In this document: piece by piece, positions 1 through 6,154 of the stretch
Position numbering within the stretch: position 1 is the stretch's first letter
How the letters are laid out: every line of letters starts with the position of its first letter
Source of the DNA: Bacteroidota bacterium
Lineage (GTDB): Bacteria; Bacteroidota; Bacteroidia; Bacteroidales; WCHB1-69
Length of the DNA stretch: 7,324 bases
Assembly (NCBI GenBank): GCA_023413895.1
Contig: JAEZOU010000036.1
Location: forward strand, 1-7,324
Direction of reading: 5' to 3'
Notes under the pieces: model-generated
What the model saw: the letters and a program-made list of their open reading frames with translations, nothing else
Databases searched by the model: none
What the model was told of the DNA's origin: nothing
Translations under genes and position numbers: made by a program

Positions 1-536
1 AATTTACGATCCTTAACAGGATAACGTAAGCCGTGAAAGGTGAACCGAATCTCTGGATTGAAACTAAAAATAGAAATCTGTTGACCTTTGTGCGTTCGGA
101 AACTCCTAGTGCTGTTGATGGGAACGAAAATGCCGTGCTGCGTTACCATCAATATCTCAATCTGCCGTGCGTAAAGTGCGGCAATGCTAAGGTTGGCTAT
201 GGCGTGATCTTCACGATACCCAAAACTACTTAATATGGCAACGCTTTTGTGCCCCTGCGCAATAACGTAGCGCAATGCTTTCTGTAGGTCGTTGTATTCA
301 GTACTTTCATCACGAATGAGAATGCCCTTGTAACGTTCATGTAATTCGGGAGTTATGGAATCACAATCCCCAATGATTCGATCGGGCTCATAGCCTAAAT
401 TCAATAACTTCTGTACGGCTCCGTCACAACAGATAATCGTTTGCGCTCTGTTTAATAGTCGTAACGAATGATCATCAGTGGAGGGTTCTCCATTGGCAAA
501 TATTACAATGTTAGGAAGTTGTGTAATGGGAAACAT
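1..536 (-). CDS. thiN: Thiamine pyrophosphokinase, 3'-truncated by window edge
   Basis: Transfers pyrophosphate from ATP to thiamine, making the cofactor thiamine diphosphate in the cytoplasm. I translated the minus strand from the ATG at 536; the frame stays open for 178 codons to the left edge, so the C-terminus is missing (the family is usually a little over 200 residues). Visible signature blocks are CDGA (37-40), PDRIIGDCDS (51-60), the acidic DESTEYNDLQKAL block (76-88), GYREDHAIANLS (106-117) and, near the edge, HGLRYPVKDRK (168-178). The acidic GDxDS and ESTEYND segments correspond to the metal/ATP-binding residues of the family, and the GxREDHxxxN form is the one I associate with Bacteroidetes members. 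The start codon overlaps the stop of kamB (TAATG), so the two are probably translationally coupled in one operon. No Shine-Dalgarno is seen upstream, as is common in this phylum. The family call is confident; the end is unknown. Confidence 0.93.
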   Translation of the reverse strand, partial: MFPITQLPNIVIFANGEPSTDDHSLRLLNRAQTIICCDGAVQKLLNLGYEPDRIIGDCDSITPELHERYKGILIRDESTEYNDLQKALRYVIAQGHKSVAILSSFGYREDHAIANLSIAALYARQIEILMVTQHGIFVPINSTRSFRTHKGQQISIFSFNPEIRFTFHGLRYPVKDRK

Positions 537-538
537 TA
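534..538 (-). promoter_or_regulatory. TAATG stop/start overlap, kamB to thiN
   Basis: On the minus strand the kamB stop TAA (538-536) shares its last base with the thiamine pyrophosphokinase ATG (536-534). There is no recognisable Shine-Dalgarno before this ATG, so re-initiation by ribosomes finishing kamB is the simplest way to translate it. This arrangement supports both the chosen start and co-transcription. Coupling itself is inferred, not shown. Confidence 0.7.
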
Positions 539-1558
539 GGAATGTGTTTGATTTTGAATCTTGATGACGTCATATACGGGTACACCGATGCTTTCCCTCA
601 AGGTGTCGCAAAGTTTCTCAGAGTCAAGGGTGTAGCCATTCGGTGAGGTGGGATTGACACAAATAGCAACCAACTCATTCTTGAGTAATACAAGGAGCTT
701 TCCCCCGCTCTGAATATAACTATAATATGCTTCTGGCGTTACAAAGATCTTAGAGAAGTCTTTGACAATCAGAATGGTTTCCCTGATTTTTTTTTGCATC
801 CTCATAAAGTTGAGGATATTATCGGTGATGATACCCGCAATGTATAATGTGGTTCCAAATGTGAAGATAGTGTCTTTATATTTGTTCAAGAGTAGGGTGG
901 AAGGTATATCCAACTGGTGAGGTCGATTTTCACTATCAATGGCAATAATCCCACTTTCAATATTTTCTAATAGCTTGTTGTTATAGGATTGATATACAGG
1001 TAGTTGAAGCAGATTATAAAAGAATTTTGTTTTGCGGGTTAACTCCATAAGGTTGGGAGATAGTGCGGCTCCGGTAGTCAAAATCATACTCTCCGCAATG
1101 GTTGGAGAGGCTTGTGTTTTGCGCGATAATGCCCCGTCAATGAGTGTTAGGTCAACCCTGTCTTGCAAGTCGTCAACGACCTGCTTGAGCCAAACATTGG
1201 TCGTTGGCCCCGATAAGATTACCTTACCCGGTATAATAACTTGGGCGGTCACTAACCGCCCTAATGAGGTTTGCCGTTCTGACAAATCTAAAATTTCTGA
1301 AACTAACTGACGCTCACGGTAGTGTTTCTCCGAAGTAACAAATACCGTATTGTTGTAAAGTTGAATCTCAGGTTTGTGCGTCGAGGTAACCTGATCTAAG
1401 TTCTCGCCATCTATGCCAATCGAGGTGATGGCTATCCGCTTGTGTATGCCCTTTAATCTTCCAATAATATAGTTCATGCATTCTGTCTTTCCGGTATTTT
1501 TCTCCATTCCGACAATCGAAAGCGATGAGTATTGCAAAAGGTTATCAATAAAGGGCAT
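536..1558 (-). CDS. kamB: KamB-type P-loop protein, presumed lysine 5,6-aminomutase reactivase subunit
   Basis: Cytoplasmic protein of 340 residues, assigned to the KamB family of lysine-fermentation clusters. KamB, with its MutS-like partner KamC, is regarded as the ATP-dependent reactivase of adenosylcobalamin-dependent lysine 5,6-aminomutase (KamD/KamE). Visible evidence is an N-terminal Walker A motif GMEKNTGKTE (17-26, K24/T25), the switch-like ITSIGIDGENLD (44-55), and the block LTLIDGALSRKTQASP (137-152), which I recognise as characteristic of this family. No transmembrane segment or signal peptide is apparent. The strongest support is position: it starts 19 nt after kamA, in the same direction, and no promoter-like sequence separates them. 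The upstream leader is A/T-rich with no Shine-Dalgarno. KamC and KamD/KamE are not in the window, so the partner must be encoded elsewhere or beyond the left edge. The family assignment is fairly safe; the reactivase role is taken from family knowledge. It could otherwise be described only as a P-loop NTPase. Confidence 0.8.
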   Translation of the reverse strand: MPFIDNLLQYSSLSIVGMEKNTGKTECMNYIIGRLKGIHKRIAITSIGIDGENLDQVTSTHKPEIQLYNNTVFVTSEKHYRERQLVSEILDLSERQTSLGRLVTAQVIIPGKVILSGPTTNVWLKQVVDDLQDRVDLTLIDGALSRKTQASPTIAESMILTTGAALSPNLMELTRKTKFFYNLLQLPVYQSYNNKLLENIESGIIAIDSENRPHQLDIPSTLLLNKYKDTIFTFGTTLYIAGIITDNILNFMRMQKKIRETILIVKDFSKIFVTPEAYYSYIQSGGKLLVLLKNELVAICVNPTSPNGYTLDSEKLCDTLRESIGVPVYDVIKIQNQTHS

Positions 1559-1577
1559 ACATTAGCAGATGATATTT

Positions 1578-2822
1578 TTATTTATTATGTCTCTCTTTAC
1601 GAGCTAAATGTGAAGGCTCTAATGCCATTCTTTCTCCATTTAAAAGCGAACTTACTCCTTCGCTGGAACGCTGTTTTTCACATTCTGGGCAGTGACATTC
1701 GTCAACGTAATCCTCTGGTTGTGTGTAGGTTGTAATAACGCCTTCGTAGTTTCTTAAAATTACCTTGTTAGGACCTTGAGAAATCATATATTGTGGCATT
1801 ACAGGAATTTTTCCACCACCGCCTGGTGCGTCAACTACAAAAGTGGGAACTGCATAGCCAGATGTATGTCCGCGCAACGCTTCGATAATCTCAATTCCTT
1901 TAGAAACAGGTGTACGGAAGTGTTCAATTCCCATAGAAAGGTCACATTGATAAATATAGTAAGGACGAACGCGAATCTTAACCAAATTTCTAACTAACTG
2001 TTTCATAACATGCACGCAGTCGTTAACACCACGAAGCAATACACTTTGATTGCCCAATGGAATACCTGCATTTGCAAGTTTAGCACATGCTTCTGCAGAT
2101 TCTGGTGTGATTTCATTCGGGTGGTTGAAGTGCGTATTTACCCAAATTGGATGATATTTCTTCAACATATTTACCAAATCATCGGTAATACGTTGTGGAC
2201 AAACTACAGGAGTACGGGTGCCGATTCGAATAATCTCAACGTGTGGAATAGCACGTAAACGCTCAATAATTGATTCTAACATTGCATCGCTAACTAAGAG
2301 TCCATCTCCGCCAGAAAGCAAAACGTCTCTTACTTGTGGTGTGCGTGCAATGTAGTCAATGCTCTTCTGAATTCTTTCTTTCGGAGATTCACAATCGTGT
2401 TGACCCGCAAATCTACGGCGTGTACAATGACGACAATACATGGAACATTGGTCAGTAATGAGGAATAAAACTCTATCTGGATAACGATGTGTCAACCCTG
2501 GAACAGGGGAATCTTCATCCTCATGTAATGGATCCAATAAATCTGCTCCCGCTTGATGAGTTTCTGCAATGGTAGGTACTGATTGCTTTCTGATAGGACA
2601 ATTAGGATCGTTAGGGTCAATTAAAGATAGATAGTATGGTGTAATCGCCATACGTAATGTCTTCAACGATTCTTTTACTCCATTTTCCTCCTCTGGAGTT
2701 AAGGTGATATATTGCTTTAATTGCTCTAAAGTTTCAATTCTGTTTTTTACTTGCCATTTCCAATCATTCCATTGAGCATCTGTAACGTTGGGAAAAAGTT
2801 CGTGTCTTCTGTTTGTTGCCAT
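1578..2822 (-). CDS. kamA: L-lysine 2,3-aminomutase (radical SAM, PLP)
   Basis: Converts L-lysine to L-beta-lysine, the first step of lysine fermentation, using S-adenosylmethionine, a [4Fe-4S] cluster and pyridoxal phosphate. The 414-residue length matches the well-studied clostridial enzyme, and every key residue I know from that structure is present one position later. These are the cluster motif C126-x3-C130-x2-C133 (CSMYCRHC), the PLP lysine K338 in GGGGKIPV, the substrate-binding aspartates D294 and D331, and the zinc ligands C269, C376, C378 and C381. The C-terminal CHCPEC zinc motif and the full length argue against the shorter EpmB enzymes that modify elongation factor P. The two aspartates favour lysine over glutamate as substrate. 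It is the first gene of a kamA-kamB-thiN transcription unit with a clear promoter about 75 nt upstream. The leader before the ATG is A/T-rich without a Shine-Dalgarno. The start is supported by the good N-terminal match in length. Confidence 0.96.
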   Translation of the reverse strand: MATNRRHELFPNVTDAQWNDWKWQVKNRIETLEQLKQYITLTPEEENGVKESLKTLRMAITPYYLSLIDPNDPNCPIRKQSVPTIAETHQAGADLLDPLHEDEDSPVPGLTHRYPDRVLFLITDQCSMYCRHCTRRRFAGQHDCESPKERIQKSIDYIARTPQVRDVLLSGGDGLLVSDAMLESIIERLRAIPHVEIIRIGTRTPVVCPQRITDDLVNMLKKYHPIWVNTHFNHPNEITPESAEACAKLANAGIPLGNQSVLLRGVNDCVHVMKQLVRNLVKIRVRPYYIYQCDLSMGIEHFRTPVSKGIEIIEALRGHTSGYAVPTFVVDAPGGGGKIPVMPQYMISQGPNKVILRNYEGVITTYTQPEDYVDECHCPECEKQRSSEGVSSLLNGERMALEPSHLARKERHNK

Positions 2823-2896
2823 ATCAACTTTATATTATTGATTTTTAATTGATTATATTCTTGCTTGTATAAAATAAAATTTTGTTTCAGCGTTGG

Positions 2897-2928
2897 CAAA
2901 GATATAATTTTTTTGTTTATTTCTCAAT
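2897..2928 (-). promoter_or_regulatory. Bacteroidetes-type promoter of kamA operon
   Basis: On the minus strand the -7 box TATCTTTG (2904-2897) is a perfect match to the Bacteroidetes housekeeping consensus TAnnTTTG. It is preceded after a 20-nt spacer by ATTG (2928-2925), which fits the -33 element TTG/TTTG at its usual distance. Transcription would begin near 2892, giving an A/T-rich leader of about 70 nt before kamA. The promoter sits immediately after the rho stop codon, so kamA need not depend on read-through from rho. No separate intrinsic terminator for rho is visible in this gap. Confidence 0.75.
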
Positions 2929-4680
2929 TTATTGATTCATGAATATTAGAAATTCTTCATTGGTTTTAGTCTTCTCCATCTGATTTTTAATAAATTCCAT
3001 CGCTTCAACAGAATTCATATCTGCTAAGTGATTTCTGAGAATCCATACGCGTTGCAAAGTTTCTTGCGATTGCAATAAATCGTCGCGGCGTGTGCTAGAA
3101 GAAATAATATCAACAGCTGGATAGATACGCTTGTTAGCTAACTTTCTATCTAACTGTAACTCCATGTTACCCGTCCCCTTAAATTCCTCAAAAATAACCT
3201 CGTCCATACGCGAACCTGTGTCAATAAGTGCAGTGGAAATGATGGTTAATGAACCGCCTTCTTCAATATTTCGAGCCGCTCCGAAGAATCGTTTCGGCTT
3301 CTGTAGTGCATTCGCATCGACACCACCAGATAGTACCTTTCCCGATGCAGGTGCATTGGTGTTAAATGCTCTCGCTAAACGTGTAATGGAGTCCAATAGA
3401 ATGCAAACGTCATAACCACACTCTACCATTCTCTTTGCCTTCTCTAATACAATATTTGCAATTCTTACGTGTCTTTCAGCAGGTTCATCAAAGGTACTAG
3501 AAATCACTTCTGCTTTTACACTTCGTTGCATATCGGTTACCTCCTCCGGTCGTTCATCAATTAGTAAGATAATTAGATAAATCTCTGGGTGATTGGCAGA
3601 TATCGCATTCGCTACTTCTTTCAATAATACGGTTTTACCCGTCTTAGGTTGTGCTACAATTAAACCACGCTGTCCCTTCCCAATGGGTGCAAAAAGGTCT
3701 ATAATGCGAGTGCAGATGTTGGCATTCGGATGTCCCGTTAAATTGATCTTTTCGTCAGGAAACATCGGCGTTAAGTAGTCAAACGGAATGCGATCACGAA
3801 TCTCCTCTGGTAATTTTCCATTAATTTTTTCAACTTTTATCAATGGAAAATATTTCTCACCACTTTTGGGAGGACGAATCTGCCCTAAAACAGTATCTCC
3901 ATTTTTTAATCCGAAATATTTGATTTGGGACATCGAAATATAGATGTCATCAGGAGAGTTTAAATAGTTGTAGTCTGATGAACGGAGAAAACCACAATTA
4001 TCTCCCTGCATAATTTCCAATACGCCTTCAGCCTCTATGGTTGTGTCATATTCAGCATGGGAAACCATTTCCAAGTAGGCGTCTTGAGCTTCTTTTTCTG
4101 CAGGAGCCGTTTTTTGCTCTTTTTTCTCCGCTGTTTCTACTTTCTTTTCTTCAGTTTTGGAAGTTGTTTCTGCTTTAGATGCATTTGTGTGCGTACGTTT
4201 TGCACCTTTTTCTTCCTCCACATTATCACTATTTCCCTTTCTCTTTCGATTGCTTTTTTGAGGCTTTACTTCCACTTTCCCCTCAACGGTTGCCTCTGCT
4301 TCAAGGGACTGTTTCTCCTTTTGGACTTCAGTTGTCACTTCGTTAATTTGTGTTTCTGCAGGTGCCGCAATAGGAGGCTTTTCATTCTTCGATGTTTTTT
4401 TTGAACTGCTTTTTTTCTTGTTCTCTGACAGCTCTTTCGCTTGTTTTACTGAACTGATAAGCTCTATAACTTCGTTATAATCAGTTATTTCAATTGGAAT
4501 TGCTGTGTCTAATTCTACGGAAGTCCCTTGCGCAAGGATAGGTTCGGACGTTGGTTCAGCAACGATTGTGGAAACTTCAACTTTGTCTATCTTCTTGTTT
4601 TGTTTGGAGGTAGCAATAGGCGTCCCTTTCGACGATGCTAATCGTTTACGCTTCGGCTGTAAAGCTTCTGTATTATCCAT
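2929..4680 (-). CDS. rho: Transcription termination factor Rho with long N-terminal disordered region
   Basis: Hexameric RNA-dependent ATPase/translocase that ends transcription of untranslated RNA. Residues 1-210 are low-complexity, rich in Lys, Glu, Ser, Thr and Ala. The RNA-binding cold-shock-like OB fold follows at about 215-287 (EGVLEIMQGDNCGFLR...), then the ATPase core. Core motifs line up with E. coli Rho at an offset of 165: Walker A AQPKTGKT (343-350), catalytic E376 in LIDERPEE, Walker B D430 in CILLDSITRLAR, Q-loop K448 in SGKVLSGG, and arginine finger R531. The protein is full length at the C-terminus. The helical N-terminal domain usually found ahead of the OB fold is not visible. 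An in-frame TAA lies 14 codons upstream of the ATG with no other start between, so a longer form in this frame is excluded. Disordered insertions are known in Bacteroidetes Rho and in Bacteroides promote condensate formation. The protein probably has its own promoter at 4761-4768. Confidence 0.97.
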   Translation of the reverse strand: MDNTEALQPKRKRLASSKGTPIATSKQNKKIDKVEVSTIVAEPTSEPILAQGTSVELDTAIPIEITDYNEVIELISSVKQAKELSENKKKSSSKKTSKNEKPPIAAPAETQINEVTTEVQKEKQSLEAEATVEGKVEVKPQKSNRKRKGNSDNVEEEKGAKRTHTNASKAETTSKTEEKKVETAEKKEQKTAPAEKEAQDAYLEMVSHAEYDTTIEAEGVLEIMQGDNCGFLRSSDYNYLNSPDDIYISMSQIKYFGLKNGDTVLGQIRPPKSGEKYFPLIKVEKINGKLPEEIRDRIPFDYLTPMFPDEKINLTGHPNANICTRIIDLFAPIGKGQRGLIVAQPKTGKTVLLKEVANAISANHPEIYLIILLIDERPEEVTDMQRSVKAEVISSTFDEPAERHVRIANIVLEKAKRMVECGYDVCILLDSITRLARAFNTNAPASGKVLSGGVDANALQKPKRFFGAARNIEEGGSLTIISTALIDTGSRMDEVIFEEFKGTGNMELQLDRKLANKRIYPAVDIISSSTRRDDLLQSQETLQRVWILRNHLADMNSVEAMEFIKNQMEKTKTNEEFLIFMNQ

Positions 4681-4719
4681 ATAAAATTTAGTTTTGTAAA
4701 GAATGTAGGAGAGAAATAT

Positions 4720-4757
4720 CTGTTATTTGTATTTTTAGATGAGATGAAAAATAACAG
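4720..4757 (-). other. Possible stem-loop at the 5' end of the rho leader
   Basis: CTGTTATTT (minus strand, 4757-4749) pairs perfectly over 9 bp with AAATAACAG (4728-4720), leaving a 20-nt loop. If the -7 box at 4768-4761 is used, the transcript would start within a few bases of this stem, so the hairpin would form the extreme 5' end of rho mRNA. Such structures can stabilise mRNA. The stem is A/T-rich and the loop large, so it may be chance. It is not followed by a T-tract and does not look like a terminator of the upstream gene. Confidence 0.3.
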
Positions 4758-4760
4758 CTG

Positions 4761-4768
4761 CAAAGATA
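4761..4768 (-). promoter_or_regulatory. Putative -7 box of rho promoter
   Basis: TATCTTTG on the minus strand is identical to the -7 box upstream of kamA and fits TAnnTTTG. No good -33 element (TTTG) is found 19-21 nt upstream; that area overlaps the stop codon of the preceding gene and reads AATC or TAAT. Transcription from here would start near 4757 and give a leader of about 75 nt before the rho ATG. Confidence 0.55.
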
Positions 4769-4789
4769 GTAAAATTTTTGTTTGCGTGA

Positions 4790-6064
4790 TTAGGTTTTTT
4801 GTTTTTCTTTTTTCGCCGCAGGAAATAGTACGTTGTTGAGAATTAATCGATAACCTGCAGAATTGGGAAATAGATTTAAATCTGTTACGGGGTCGTTTAC
4901 TAAGTGCTGATAATCCTCTGGATCGTGACCAGAATAAAAGGTAAAGGTTCCCTTTCCATACTCCCCGTGAATATATCTGGCTTCATCAAATAGTTTGCTT
5001 TCTCCCATAATCAAAATATGTGATTTAATTCTATCTTTCCTAAAACCAGTGGTTTGTCCCATAAATCCTGAAATAACATTCTGGTGATTCTGACAAAGCA
5101 TTGTCGGAACTGGATCCCATTTGGCTGAAAATTCAAATAGAGTAAAATAGTCATTCTTTCTGTTGTGCAAGTGAACAGAGGGATCTACATCGATATCCGA
5201 AATTTCGTATGTATAAGGATTAGTTATAATTTTGAAATTGGTAAATGCAAAACAATTGTCATAATTAAGTTTGCTCTGCGCATCTGGGTCCATGGGGTCA
5301 CCATCAAACATCTTATCGCAAATGTCAACACCTTCTGCAGCTAAAGCGACGTCATAACTGTCAGGACCAGAACACATTGCAAAAAGATAACCTCCGCCCA
5401 TTATAAAATCACGTATCCGTTTCGCAACGGCTAATTTCATCTGAGAAACTTTGCTAAAGCCCATCTTCGTTGCCATCTCTTCATTCTTCTTTACATCTTC
5501 AATGTACCATGATGCATTGCGATAGCTTCCCCAAAATTTACCATATTGCCCCGTGAAATCTTCGTGATGTAAATGAAGCCAATCATATTTAGGTAATTCC
5601 CCACTTAATACCTCTTCATCATAAAGTACTGTGTATGGAATTTCAGCGTATGTTAATACTAATGTTACAGCATCGTCCCACGGAAGTTTATTCTTCGGTG
5701 AATATACCGCAATTTTTGGAACCTTCTGCAATCGAATTTCATCCATATTATTCTCTACAGCAGAAATTTCCGTTAATATTGCATTCGCTTGTACATCTGC
5801 AATTACCTGATAGCTGACATCCCTAACAATACACTCGTCTTCAATAAAATTGTTGTATGGACACATAAAACTCCCACCCCGATAGTTCAACAACCAACTC
5901 ATCTCAACATCTCTTGAAATAGTGTAATAAGCTATCCCGTACGCTTTTAAATGATTATTCTGCTCTAAATCCATAGGAATGAGTATGTACGATGCGCGTA
6001 TTAAGGTTGTTATGCCTATGAAAAAGATAAAAAGCGTCGCTCTTTTTATGATTTGATTTTTCAT
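4790..6064 (-). CDS. Exported class I glutamine-amidotransferase-like protein ('asparagine synthetase B'-like of Bacteroidetes)
   Basis: A 424-residue protein with a likely Sec signal peptide: MKNQIIKR, a hydrophobic stretch at about 9-22, and probable cleavage after IRA (22-24). The mature protein begins SYILIPMD and would be periplasmic or outside the cell. I recognise a family common in Bacteroidetes whose members are often labelled asparagine synthetase B, with conserved blocks HLKAYGIAYY (38-47), WLLNYRGGSF (57-66), HLHHEDFTGQYGKFWGSYRN (164-183), FIMGGGYLFAMCSGPDSYD (220-238) and FYSGHDPEDYQH (376-387). The GGGYLFAMCSG segment resembles the nucleophile elbow of class I amidotransferase or ThuA-like folds, with C231 as candidate nucleophile. 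It has none of the ATP-pyrophosphatase core of real AsnB, so that name should not be taken as function. The substrate is unknown. It stands alone between a terminator hairpin and rho. The start is supported by the signal peptide and an upstream AGAAGG. Confidence 0.8.
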   Translation of the reverse strand: MKNQIIKRATLFIFFIGITTLIRASYILIPMDLEQNNHLKAYGIAYYTISRDVEMSWLLNYRGGSFMCPYNNFIEDECIVRDVSYQVIADVQANAILTEISAVENNMDEIRLQKVPKIAVYSPKNKLPWDDAVTLVLTYAEIPYTVLYDEEVLSGELPKYDWLHLHHEDFTGQYGKFWGSYRNASWYIEDVKKNEEMATKMGFSKVSQMKLAVAKRIRDFIMGGGYLFAMCSGPDSYDVALAAEGVDICDKMFDGDPMDPDAQSKLNYDNCFAFTNFKIITNPYTYEISDIDVDPSVHLHNRKNDYFTLFEFSAKWDPVPTMLCQNHQNVISGFMGQTTGFRKDRIKSHILIMGESKLFDEARYIHGEYGKGTFTFYSGHDPEDYQHLVNDPVTDLNLFPNSAGYRLILNNVLFPAAKKEKQKT

Positions 6065-6073
6065 TATGAATTT

Positions 6074-6079
6074 CCTTCT
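6074..6079 (-). promoter_or_regulatory. Shine-Dalgarno-like AGAAGG
   Basis: AGAAGG on the minus strand lies 9 nt before the ATG at 6064 of the exported amidotransferase-like gene. It is the only clear Shine-Dalgarno-like element in front of a gene in this window; the other starts have plain A/T-rich leaders. It supports the start chosen for that gene. Confidence 0.5.
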
Positions 6080-6090
6080 GTTTGAAAATA

Positions 6091-6125
6091 AAAAGCCCTA
6101 TTTATAACTGATAAATAGGGCTTTT
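6091..6125 (-). terminator. Intrinsic terminator after ptb
   Basis: A perfect 15-bp inverted repeat: AAAAGCCCTATTTAT (6125-6111 on the minus strand) pairs with ATAAATAGGGCTTTT (6105-6091) around a 5-nt loop. The minus-strand transcript continues with a T-rich run (TTTTTATTTT). It starts 29 nt after the ptb stop and fits a terminator for leftward transcription of ptb. The repeat is also T-rich on the plus-strand side, so it could act in both directions, although no plus-strand gene is nearby. It ends only 26 nt before the next start codon. Confidence 0.88.
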
Positions 6126-6154
6126 ATTGTATGGAAATATCTTTTTTCAAAATT

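Noticed and set aside
33..233. Plus-strand open frame of 66 codons near the left edge
   Set aside because: It lies opposite the thiamine pyrophosphokinase frame, which carries clear family motifs; the plus-strand peptide matches nothing I recognise.
1032..1310. Plus-strand open frame of 92 codons inside kamB
   Set aside because: Antisense shadow of kamB with no recognisable motif, and no promoter seen for it.
1..1560. Possible horizontal transfer of kamB/thiN because some lines look richer in G+C than the right half
   Set aside because: Hand counts on single lines range from about 38% to 50% G+C here and about 35-45% elsewhere; the overlap is too large to claim a foreign origin without a proper codon-usage test.
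4057..4404. Plus-strand open frame of 115 codons, very rich in Phe, Cys and Leu
   Set aside because: It is the mirror of the Lys/Glu-rich disordered part of rho: AAG/GAA-type codons read backwards give Phe and Leu. The apparent membrane-like composition is an artefact.
4790..6064. Calling this gene asparagine synthetase (asnB) and linking it to amino-acid metabolism
   Set aside because: The protein has a signal peptide and lacks the N-terminal Cys2 glutaminase and the ATP-pyrophosphatase domain of true AsnB.
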